Below, piece after piece: positions 37,380 through 47,029 of a DNA stretch of 64,000 nucleotides; the first letter of the stretch is position 1, and every line of letters begins with the position of its first letter. The position numbers were made by a program, and so were the translations under genes. This DNA comes from Amborella trichopoda (lineage: Eukaryota; Streptophyta; Magnoliopsida; Amborellales; Amborellaceae), in the NCBI RefSeq assembly GCF_000471905.2, contig NW_006494916.1:3479280-3543279 (forward strand), given 5' to 3'. A model generated the notes under the pieces. That model searched no databases, was not told the origin of the DNA, and worked only from the letters and a program-made list of their open reading frames with translations.

Positions 37380-38305
37380 GGAACTCAGTTATTATGAAAG
37401 ATAGGGAGTAGGGACAATTTGAATTATGAACTGAGGTCAGATCAACTAAAAAATGATCAGATCTACTCTGAAACCTGTGGCAAAGCCAGCATTGATCCGG
37501 TGCAATGAAATAATGAATAAAAAATAATAAAAGAATCCTAAATCTAATAAAATAAATAAAATAATTAGAAATTGAAAAGAAAATGTTGCCTACGTGAGCC
37601 GGTTGGCTCGGGGCTCTCGAGACTTTGAAGCTTCGCCCGTATCAGAACCACGATTGTGTTTACATCGTATATCCTATGTTGCCTCTCTTCAAACTTAATA
37701 AAGCCTTAACTGGTTGAACTAAGGTTTTACTAATCTAAGGCTGAAAATTTGTTTCAACAAGGCTAGGGTTTCAAGTTTGCTTCTATAGATCTAGGGTTTG
37801 CTCTCCGATTTCACTGTTTCTCTTTGGATTCCCTGGGCACACCGTCTAAAAGTCTAACATACGGTCTAATGGTCAAACCCCCAAAATGATCTCGAAAATA
37901 CATTTTTAAAGGCTTAAAAAGGTGTGAAATGATGACCTTCTAAAAACAACCAAATTTGCTAGCCGAAATTTGATTTTGGGGGTAAAAGGGGCAAGGCGGC
38001 ACAGGTGGTGCCGCCCAGACCAAACATGTGATGCCCAACCCAAATCTGACCAAAATTGGCAGTTTCTGATTCTGGGGTAATTCACGTGCTTTTATGATAT
38101 TGCCTACCAAAAATCGGATAAAAATAAGTTGTTTTTCTATTTTACTTAATTTATTATTAAAACAGTGGTTCTGCAAGAGTTTGGATCACATGATGGGGAC
38201 TATGGATTATGGTGTTCTATGGTTGAGGGGTTCTCTAGAATAGTGTGATCTTAAAGGTTCAGAAAAACTATAGAATTTGTCAGTTTCAAAATGGGGTGCC
38301 TATAC
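37380..38305 (-). mobile_element. LTR-like fragment of the inverted-pair family
   Basis: The right end (tttggatcacatgatgggg ... atggggtgcctataca at 38305) matches the right arm at 28500-28624. The 37380-37760 part (gggacaatttgaatt, gcttcgcccgtatcag) matches 20090-20110 and, inverted, 26660-27010. Read on the minus strand it would start TGTATAGGCACCCC. No partner LTR and no coding sequence were found. Confidence 0.6.
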
Positions 38306-38504
38306 ATATATTTTTAATATTTTTCTAGATCACCCATTTGCACCAACCTAGACGTGATCTAAATCACCAATCTAACAATTCCTGATCACAAGCCGCCATA
38401 ATGATCCAAAATTTGAAACATGAAAAGACAAATTACGGCTTAACTAGCTGCCAAAATTATAGTAAGTGTAGGGTAGAAGCATGTTTCAAAATTTTAAGAA
38501 AAAG

Positions 38505-38884
38505 GTTTGTATAGAGCCAAGGTCTATACAATCAAATTAGAACCCACCTCAGAATTTTAACTAGAAGAGGTTGTTTCGATGCCCAACTATTTTCAAATTT
38601 ATCATCTCAACATCAAGATGTATGGACATGAGAAACAAATGGATTTCAAGTTTTGGAAATAGTGTATCTTGTAAAACATTTTTTTACAGCAAATTTGCAA
38701 GATTTTTAAGTTTTTATAAATCAGCTTGATCTACACTATTTTTTAAACTTTAATTTTTTATAATAAAAAATGAAAATATATTTTAAGGCTATCACAGATA
38801 TTTCCAGTATATAAACCACATTTCTTGACACTATTTGAAGGTGCACTTTACTTTGATTGTTTAGAGCCTCGGATCTATACAAAG
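38505..38884. mobile_element. MITE, gagcctcg family
   Basis: Left end ggtttgtatagagccaaggtc. Right end gattgtttagagcctcggat then ctatacaaagc. The interior shows atcatctcaacatcaagatg and a tttataatnnaaaatgaaaatat-type AT core. It is about 380 bp and non-coding. It matches 14258-14632 and, more closely, 40697-41060. Confidence 0.75.
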
Positions 38885-39725
38885 CGCACCCAATTTTGAA
38901 AGTTTTACCGGCGTGTAAGAATGAATCAGATATGGAAAATCGTTTCATGCAAGCTGGACCACACTTCTACATATACGGTCTAGAAAGTGTAAAGCATCCA
39001 TCTTAAAGATGGATGCAAGTAGGTGTTCCCTCTAAAAACAATAGAAACTAACAGTCCAAATATTTTCTTACTAGACTAACTATTTCTAGCTTTTAAAATC
39101 CACTTATTTTTTCATATTCACGATCTCCATATTAAAAATTACATTCTCTTAAAAATTAAATATTAAAATCCACCTAAAAATAAATTTATTAAGAAGCCGC
39201 ATAGAAAACAGGTCCATGAGATATTTGTATGAAAACTAAAGGGTATAATGGGAATTTCGAGAACATAGAAGATGCCTTGGGTGACACCCCATAGCGGGCT
39301 ATGTGTCAGGTGCAGTATGGAACAAAAGAAGGAAGCCTTTTTCCGTTGAACTTTCGACTTCCTTATTCCTTTGCCCGCATCAATTCAAGTGCGAGAAAGT
39401 CCAGAGCTAGGTTTCGTACGGTATAGGGGGTTGTTTGTTCGGCACGCTATCCCTAAAATGTTGGTTTCTATTTGGCGGTGCAGTTCGCATACGGACGCCT
39501 CCGCAGGTGTACAGGTACGTGTCTTTAAAATTTTATCATGGTATATAACTTAAAGAGAAAGGAAAGTATAAAGAAAAAAAAATTTATTAAATTTTTTTTT
39601 ATTTGGCCTGATTGAAAAAAAAGATCTTTCAAATTTTATGAACTTCATCCAAACCTCATACTACTGGTCGAAGTATTTTAAATGACTTCAAGTTTTATAA
39701 ACTTCATCCAAACCTGGTCAAAGTA
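38885..39725. other. Intergenic, nothing firmly recognised
   Basis: A GC-richer patch lies at about 39285-39520. The 60-codon frame at 39371-39553 is not convincing. Poly-A and poly-T runs sit near 39580. Confidence 0.45.
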
Positions 39726-39930
39726 TTTTAGATGTCAAACTCTGTAATTGGACTCACACTGCAGGGCAGGTCGAGTTACTCTAGAGAGTCCGAGTTGGTT
39801 GGCCGAGTGGTAGTGGAATTTTAAATGTCAAACTCTGTAATGGGTAGTGGAATTTTAAATGTCAAACTCTGTAATTGGACTCACACAACACGCCAAGTTA
39901 GTCGAGCGAGTCCGAGTTTGTTGGCCGAGT
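39726..39930. repeat. Two-copy direct repeat with an inserted duplicate
   Basis: The block atgtcaaactctgtaattgg, actcacac and then gagtccgagtt, ttggccgagt and agtagt occurs twice. A short third copy of ggaattttaaatgtcaaact lies between the two. Confidence 0.8.
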
Positions 39931-40523
39931 AGTAGTCGTACATGAGTAGGTGGAGGATGGCAAAAGGTGGAGAGAGGAGGGTATAATGGTTTGTGGAGCA
40001 TGGCAGAGGTAAGAGAGTAGGGTTTGTGGAGCATGAGTAGGGTTTGTGGAGCATGGCAGAGGTAGAGAAAGAGAGAGTAGGATATAATGGACAGTGGGTT
40101 ATGGCCTCCAAAGAGAGTTGATTTAAGGAAATGTTGAGAGTGAGAAGGGGCAATGAAAAGTTGTTTCCAAAAAGGTGGGCTTATTTGAGGAAGGTGTTCA
40201 GATGGCAATCAATTGCCCTCGTCACCTTTCAGTCACCATTAGGGTTCCTCTCTCTCTCTAGAATTACTTTCACTCTCCTTGTTCTTCTGACTGCTTCTCT
40301 CTCTCTTTATCTGACTCAGTTTCTCTCCTCTCTCTCTCTCTCTCATGTTTTCTTGGTATTTCGCTGTTGGAAAGATACCGGCGCAGTGAGAAATTGGCAT
40401 TTGCCACTGCAGAATGAATGTTACTGATCTTTGTCAGTTGCAGTTCACCCCATTATTAGGTTTAGGGTTTTGGCAAAACGCTTGCCTCTCAGGTTTGAAG
40501 TCAGCCAAGCACGGCTTACCCCT
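39931..40523. other. Intergenic with CT-rich tracts
   Basis: gggtttgtggagcatg is repeated three to four times around 39990-40065. CT microsatellites at 40245-40344 give a 5'-UTR-like look, but no gene follows. Confidence 0.45.
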
Positions 40524-40697
40524 ACATATTTTCATAACTCCAAACGTGTCCCAACCATGATCGGTGCATGGATCATGGTGTACATATTTCCATAATTCCA
40601 AACGTATCCCAACCATGATCGGTGCATGGATCATGGTGTACATATTTCCATAATTCCAAACGTATCCCAACCATGATCGGTGCATGGATCATGGTGT
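40524..40697. repeat. 58-bp tandem repeat, exactly 3 copies
   Basis: The units begin acatatttccataattccaa, continue with cgtatcccaaccatgatcgg and end tgcatggatcatggtgt. The second and third copies look identical, and the first differs at about three bases. The array ends directly where the MITE at 40697 begins. Confidence 0.95.
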
Positions 40698-41060
40698 GCT
40701 CTAAACAATCAATTAGGGTGCACCTCTAAATTTTTAGTAGTTGAGGTTATTTTGATACTTAAAAATCCTCAAATTGATCATCTCAACCTCAAGATGCATG
40801 GGCATGAAAAAAACATAGATTTCAAGTTTTGAAAATAGTGCATCTTGTAATAAATTTTTGAACTTTTAATTTTCAAGATTTTTCAAGTTTTCATAGATAC
40901 GTTTGATACACACTATCTTTCAAGCTTTAAATTTTATAATTAGATATGAAAATATATTTTAAAGCTATCACAAAGATTTTCACTATTGAAACTACATTTT
41001 TGGATACTATTTGAAGGTACACTTTACTTTGATTGTTTAGAGCCTCGGCCTTATACAAAC
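40697..41060. mobile_element. MITE, gagcctcg family, left end truncated
   Basis: It starts within the left inverted repeat (gctctaaacaatcaattagg) and runs to gattgtttagagcctcggcc then ttatacaaacggc. It matches 38505-38884 closely, including tcatctcaacctcaagatgc. About 15 terminal bases are missing where it abuts the 58-bp array. Confidence 0.75.
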
Positions 41061-41203
41061 GGCACTTTTAACAATATAATTCTTTTAAAAAGTTTTATAA
41101 TATTTCAAAAAATAATGTAAATATACGCATTGTGCATGTCTCTAACAAAGTTCATTGTTCCTCAACAACAAATGTTCAATATCACTGTTCATCGACTGAA
41201 TGC

Positions 41204-41233
41204 TAATAATAACAATAATAACAACAACAACAA
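41204..41233. repeat. (AAT/AAC)n microsatellite
   Basis: Units aataataac pass into acaacaacaac across 30 bases. Confidence 0.9.
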
Positions 41234-41261
41234 TGATCACAACAATGCCTCTTTTCATAAT

Positions 41262-41490
41262 GGATCTGGCAATGGGCCAGACCCTTGTTCTCATAGGACC
41301 CATCCTGTCCCAGCCAGGGCAGGGCAAGCTGGGCCAGGCCAAATAAAATTAAATAAAAAAGGAAAAAAACATCTGAAATAGGCTAAAGCAAGGCAGCAAT
41401 GTCGTGCCCTGACCCTGTCATTTAGGACCGAATTTTGTGGCCTAGGCCCTAGTCTTTTAGGACTGAATCTATTGAACCAATGCCAGCCCT
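41262..41490. mobile_element. hAT-like non-autonomous element (GGGCC-rich), short copy
   Basis: The left end ggatctggcaatgggccag and the right end ccaatgccagccct are weak inverted repeats. Blocks ttttgtggcctaggccctag and gggccaggcc resemble 33403-33776. Terminal duplication not seen. Confidence 0.45.
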
Positions 41491-41606
41491 ATTTCCTATC
41501 TGCCATTAAATGGGATACTTATGTTTTCCGTTAAGAGAAAAATTTAATCTATGAAGATATAAATGGGAAGGGCATGCTTGTTGAGACTAATGGGTGCCCA
41601 ATTTCA

Positions 41607-41637
<31 letters not shown>

Positions 41638-43320
41638 CATCAACAATTGCATTTCTCTAAATATGTGATAGATGTCCCATTAGAAGTCATCAATAGCATG
41701 ACAAAATTGGATCCACTGTCTCCATGCCATCCAATAAATAACGTTCAATAATTATCTAGTTTAAATCAGAGGATCCCATTTCGTTGCATTGTTTGAGTTT
41801 GCGTCCACCAACCATGATGCCTCGTTCATATTAACTGACCCATTCATATTTCTATATATTCCCCTACATCATAGAGGATCTATGCTTTCCCTACCATCCA
41901 GCCGTCTAATTTTGATCAAGAGAGCCACTTACCGTTTGATCTTATATCCGACGTCTCAAAGTATTTTATTTTTAATTCTTTTTATACAAATTGTATAAAT
42001 ATTAAATTTGGTACGTACCATCTTCTTATTGTGACACACCTATAAAAAATATTAAAAATAAAGGAATCCTAGTTTTGAACCTCATACTGATCCCTGGATT
42101 GAAATTCTATGTCCAGGGACCTTTAGTACAAGGACTACTCTAAGATTCTACACCTCCGATTACTTGGCTTTTACAATCTTCACATAACCCAAGCAGTCAA
42201 GGATCCATACCTCCGACACTTTTACAATCTTCACATAACCCAAGCAGTCAAGGATCCATACCTCCGACACGTCTCTAGACTTTAAAATCATAAAAATAAA
42301 ATAAAATAGCAGTCATGTTTGGAACATCGAACAAAAGGGAAAATTTGGAGAGAGAAAAAAAAATGCAAGAATTTGGACTTTCCCATAGTTTTCTATTTTA
42401 TGTATACTATAATTCCGTATTTTATTCATGGTAATGACATGATTTTTCCTCTTTGCATACACCTTCCATTTTGTTAAGGGTTATGCTAGGGTCTTGCACA
42501 TCATCCATGCATGTATGAAAGGGGAATGTCCTTCATAGATTCGCCTTGTGGTGTATCATATGATATATTGTTTGGTGCGTGTTATACCTTCTGTTTTTGC
42601 AAAGGGTTTAGGAGCCTGTGCTTGTGATATAAACAATGAATGAAATGCTTGAGAAGTCACAATAATAGAGATCGAAATGCACGGCTTGAGAAGTTAATAA
42701 TAGAGGGAGGAGTTGAGTTTTTGCTTATATAGAAGTAACAGTGATTTTTACGTGAGAAATGGGAGACCCAAGTCCCAAAGACTAATAATCTACACAGCCT
42801 GCACAAACCAAGCCTAAGAACATGAGTTTTAGGCTACCCTAGAGCATCTCTGTCTCTCCCTCCCTCTCTCTCTCTCTAACACACAGAAGCTTCAGGCACT
42901 CTTTTATCTTCATGGTTTGTTGTAACATTGTCTTCATGTTCTCCTTGGGGTTCAATAATTTAGGATTGGGCATCTTGCCATAGTTCAAAGATTCTGAATC
43001 CCTGCTTGTATATGAGCCAACAAAATAAAATAAAGCTAAAAATAAAAAATAAAAAATAAAAGTAAAAAAAAGGTGGGAAAGGCTACTTTTGGGCATATCA
43101 GATTTGATTGGAAAATTTTTTATTGGAATATTTTGGTCATTAAAGTAGGGGCCACAATGCAGTGAATGGAATAATCAAAAGTTGATACTCATGCAAACGC
43201 CCTTCCTGCTCTTTTTGTTGGTTAACATGCAATAAGTATATTCCATCATGGAATAATTCTTCAAAAACCCTTACCTTTTTACAGCTGAAGAAGATCATGG
43301 CAGTCTCACATTCACTTGGA
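41491..43320. other. Intergenic, microsatellites only
   Basis: It contains (GA)n at 41612-41638, a 51-bp duplication at 42168-42270, and CT-rich and AAAAT-rich tracts near 42850 and 43030. No supported gene. Confidence 0.5.
42168..42270. repeat. 51-bp perfect tandem duplication
   Basis: Two copies of a unit starting cttttacaatcttcacataa and ending tacctccgacac lie head to tail and look identical. Confidence 0.93.
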
Positions 43321-43466
43321 GAAGGCCACAAAAAACAGCAGCATGAGAGAGAAATTAATGGAGTTTCAAAGCTCCTTTAGCTTTCTATAATGAGAAGGCC
43401 ACAAAAATAGCAGCATGAGAGAGAAATTAATGGAGTTTCAAAGCTCCTTTAGCTTTCTATAATGAG
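43321..43466. repeat. 73-bp tandem duplication 3' of the SUPERMAN-like gene
   Basis: Two copies start gaaggccacaaaaa and end ctttctataatga. They differ by one base and one indel. They lie 110-255 bases past the stop of the gene at 43577, so they could fall in its 3' UTR. Confidence 0.9.
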
Positions 43467-43576
43467 AGAGAGTAGTGGACCTTCAAATTTCTTTCGTTTC
43501 TATGATAGATAAAGCATTGGACATAGAGAGAAAGACTAATCAGGATCATGAATTGCGTTTCCATGGAGGAATCAGA

Positions 43577-44242
43577 TTAAAGCCGAAGCTCGAGGTCTAA
43601 ATCCTCAATTGAATCTTCACCTCTTAGCCCAATAAACAAAGTGGTGTCGATAAATCGTCTTCGAATGACCGCTCGTTCTTCATTGGACCCCTCTACCTCC
43701 TCTCTTTTACCTAACAACCCAAATCTGCTCTCTTTGAAGTGGGAGGAATCAGAGGCTGATTTCATGGATGGATGTGAGCCCTTAACATCAGTTGTTGAAG
43801 ATGGTGAAGATGAAGAGCAAGAAAAAGGTGAAGAATAAATGGGTGAAAGGTGGTGATGAAGGGGTTGTTGTGTTAGAGAGAGAGTGGGTGCTGCACCAGA
43901 AGAAGGGAAGAGAAAGAAAGACTTGGGGCTCCCATCAGGGCTAGGATCTGGGTTAGGGTTAGGGTTAGGGTTAGGGTTAGGGTTAGGGTTTTGAGTTTGG
44001 AGGTCAGACTGGCTCTGTCTCAGTCTAGCCCTATCCCTTCTATGAATGTTCATGTGGCCACCAAGAGCTTGAGCTGACCTAAATTCTCTCTTGCAAAAGC
44101 TGCAAGAATAAGATCTTGGAGGCCAAATATCACAAGAAAAAGCATCAGGAAAGCAAGGAGTTTCTCTAAATCTAGGAGATGGGTCATGAGGATTAGGGCT
44201 AGGTTTCGTTGAAGTCCACATCCAACTTTTTGTTTGATCCAT
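43577..44242 (-). CDS. Single C2H2 zinc-finger repressor, SUPERMAN/ZFP10-like
   Basis: A 221-residue intronless protein is predicted, with start ATG at 44242-44240. The same frame opens a few codons upstream, but only from a TTG. One finger has C47, C50, H63 and H67, with QALGGH at 58-63. It is preceded by WPPRSYSC and followed by [13 protein letters not shown], the form typical of SUPERMAN, RABBIT EARS and ZFP10/11 of Arabidopsis. A run of Asn-Pro repeats (about 85-98) is coded by telomere-type hexamers. A Ser-rich middle follows, and the protein ends exactly at LDLELRL (215-221), an EAR-type repression motif. By family it is a nuclear DNA-binding repressor, often acting in flower or organ-boundary development. 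Which paralogue it is cannot be settled without a tree. The [14 protein letters not shown] finger separates it from the TAC1-like gene at 16303. Confidence 0.92.
   Translation of the reverse strand: MDQTKSWMWTSTKPSPNPHDPSPRFRETPCFPDAFSCDIWPPRSYSCSFCKREFRSAQALGGHMNIHRRDRARLRQSQSDLQTQNPNPNPNPNPNPNPDPSPDGSPKSFFLFPSSGAAPTLSLTQQPLHHHLSPIYSSPFSCSSSSPSSTTDVKGSHPSMKSASDSSHFKESRFGLLGKREEVEGSNEERAVIRRRFIDTTLFIGLRGEDSIEDLDLELRL
43950..43990 (+). repeat. Telomere-type (GGGTTA)n, ~7 units, inside a CDS
   Basis: The plus strand reads gggttagggtta... for 41 bases. On the coding (minus) strand it is AACCCT, read as Asn-Pro repeats with no frame break. Confidence 0.97.
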
Positions 44243-45829
44243 GGAGCCCAGCAAGAACCAGAATTATCCTATAAATATCGAGGTAGAAGCTCTATCCTTT
44301 AGCCATGATTATTGTATCTAAGTTTTTTGCTCTGACGCAATAATGAGGAGAGCAGTGTGCCCGTCAAATTCCAACCCCTCAACTGAAAAGCCCATTCGGT
44401 GGTAGCTATATGCAAGTGTCTCTTGCTAAATCTGGTCAAGTTCTAGCAGATGCTGGGCCAAATAGAGGTACCCAATAGTGCAAAATCCCTTTAACCAAAT
44501 CTGGGCCCATTTTACTAGAAACTAGACAAGATTAGAGGCACCCCAAATTATTATTTTTCTTCTTTTCCCCTTTTTTTTTTTTTTTGGGGCTATTTTTTCT
44601 ATTTTTGTTATTTCTAGAAACTTGTTTTGGTGCACAACATTGTCAATATTTTGTTAATACTAATCTCACGGTGCCCTAGAGGATTTTAGAGCTAATTAGA
44701 GCTATCCAATAGTACCTACTAATAATTAGTCCGACAAGAGGATTAAAACAGCTGGATTAGAGAAGTCCAATAGTAAATGTCAGTAATATAAAGGATTTAA
44801 CTAGAGGTACCCAATAGTTATCTTATTTCCCATTTTGAATGATCTGATGTTAATTTTCTGGGCAAGATTATAAGTAACTCAAATCATAACTCTCTTGCCA
44901 CAGTGGAGAACATTTAATATGGACAAAGCTAAGTGGTTAGGGCACTTAATTTGAAGCAAAAGGCAATTTCTTTGGGTTAATAAAAAGTACTTCGAATTAG
45001 AAATCGACATACCCAATGCTCACCAAAAACCAGAAACAAATATAGTTCATAATCAAGTTACATCTCTCTCTCTCTCTCTCCCAACTTTGTGGCGCTTAAG
45101 GTAATTTTCGTCTCTTGATATATCATGGGTTTCATTGGTTTGGGGAAATTTGTCAAAAAGGAGACAAATCATGTGGATTGAAACGAAAATTTTCCACAGG
45201 TTCCATGAATTTGTCAACATCAAGTCTGATGGATGGGCATAAGTTGCCATGAAACATTCACTCAATCCATTTAATAAGTCTTTTGAAAGTTTTATATCAC
45301 AATAAACTGTCACAATGATTTGATTATGGCTTGATGGTGCCTTCTCTTTGCCTATTTAGTCATTATCAATTGCAAAATCAGATTCAACTTTTGGGGGGTC
45401 CATTTCTCTAGAAAGTTTTGTAACACCCCTACATTTGATTTGATTTGTCCGAGTGTATCATGGCAAAGTATATGTAGATTTCCTTGGCAATTTCGGTATT
45501 CAGAATGTGATGGTATGTTAGTAAGAAAATGGATTGGGTATTACATATGATACACGTAGAATTCATACAGTAACCCAACATGCATCTTTTTATTTGTTTA
45601 TTTATGGAACTTGTATCCTCAACTATTTCTTTTTTACACTGGACATTTGGCATGAGCCCCTATTTGTTTTTCTTTTTTTAATTGGGGGTGAATTTTTTTT
45701 TGGAGTGATTTATGTATGGACCTCAAAACATTACCTAAAATACGAAATACTCTAGTTATAGGCGGAAATTACAAGGAAGATTGGTCAACTTGTATTTTTT
45801 ATTTTTTTCAAAATTGCCCATCGATCCGA
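44243..45829. other. Upstream region of the SUPERMAN-like gene and intergenic DNA
   Basis: The promoter of the minus-strand gene must lie here. No confident TATA box was chosen. A T-run sits near 44571-44585 and (TC)n at about 45063-45080. The small frames at 45053-45313 and 45429-45653 show no family signature. Confidence 0.5.
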
Positions 45830-46250
45830 GCAAACCATCCTCGGACCGCTTTTTTTTTTTTTTCGTTATTAGGGCAGCCTCAAGCTCTAAGGGAAGTGCC
45901 CAGGCTGTCCGAGGTTTGAATCCTCGGATCGCCCTTTGGTTCCTGAGCGGTCCGAGGTTCCCATTCTCAAACTGCTCTTTCTTTCTTATTTTTTAAGAAA
46001 AACAACAGTCCAAGATCGCCATCCTCGGATCATGCTATATGTCTTATTTTGAGAAAAAACAGCAGTCCAAGGTTGGGAACATCAAACCGCTCTCTGGCCT
46101 GAGCACAACTCAGTTCCAGGGTGGTCCGAGGTCCCTATCCTTTGACCTCTTTTTATTTCTTATTTTGTGAGATAAACAGCAGTCTGAGGATGGGGACCTC
46201 GGACCGCTCAGCATCAGTCCAAGGATTCCAACCTCAGACTGCCTAGGCAC
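45830..46250. repeat. Decayed repeat with GGTCCGAGG/CCTCGGACC words
   Basis: Several partial units carry ggtccgaggt, cctcggaccgc, agataaacagcagtc and ttatttcttattttgtgag. The words are mutually reverse-complementary, so units are partly palindromic. The block ends just before the copia LTR at 46256. Confidence 0.7.
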
Positions 46251-46255
46251 TGTTG

Positions 46256-47029
46256 TGCACGAAAGCTCTACTTTATTTGGCAATAAAGTAGGAGAAAAAA
46301 GAACCCGCAACAAGCAAATAAATCAAGAAAAAAAAAAAGAGAACACAGATTTACGTGGTTCACCCCAGAAAGGCTACATTCACAGGCATGAAAACTTAAA
46401 TCTAATATACCAATGAAACTTATATCAAAGATTTTGGCATAGAGTTACATCTCTAACCCTTGACAAAACCCAGTCGAGCAAACCCTTTTAAGCTACTCTC
46501 TCGACAGACACCATATGTCATTCTTCATTGTCTTAACTTCGAGCCATCAACCGATAACACCAGATAGAGACGCCAGAGCAATGAGAAATTGACTTTCCCT
46601 CTAACTAAAATGGGAAACTACCCAAAATCTCTATGGGAACCGCTTCTCTACAAGAATCCAGCCTCTCAATCTACTTGAGTCAACAAGAGGCACATCATAG
46701 TGTTTCTTCTCTCTGAAAGGAGGCCTTGCCTCTCATGCATAAGAGGCCCTTGCCTCTCTCTCTAGAGAAAGCCACATTTTCCATATAGTGACCCAACTAG
46801 GGCACCATCTTCTTTCTTCTTTCAGCTCATATATATAAAGTTAGGAATCCACACTTAATAAGAAACTTCCTATAGATGTTACATATATCTTAAAAACCAA
46901 AATACATATCCAATAGTCTTAATCTTTTTGGATTTTTATTTCCTTTAGGAAACTTATCAATATCAATATCAATTCCACATATATGAGATTTCCTTATGTG
47001 GGTGATTTTGGATATCACCATATCCAACA
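46256..47029 (-). mobile_element. Ty1/copia LTR, copy A
   Basis: On the minus strand it starts TGTTGGATATGGTGATATCC and ends ...CTTTCGTGCA. It is about 774 bp and matches 50246-51036 along its length. Immediately 5' (plus coordinates 47030-47042) lies a polypurine-like stretch (minus strand aaggtagagat), as expected for a 3' LTR. Confidence 0.8.

Noticed and set aside
39371-39553. 60-codon frame in a GC-richer patch
   Set aside because: Too short, with no domain and no sign of a gene structure around it.
43950-43990. Interstitial telomere or chromosome-fusion scar
   Set aside because: It is only about seven units, in frame within an intact CDS, and not flanked by subtelomeric repeats.
45880-45930. 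B-box-like gtttgaatcc inside ccgaggtttgaatcctcgg
   Set aside because: It is part of a repeated palindromic word block, with no tRNA structure.
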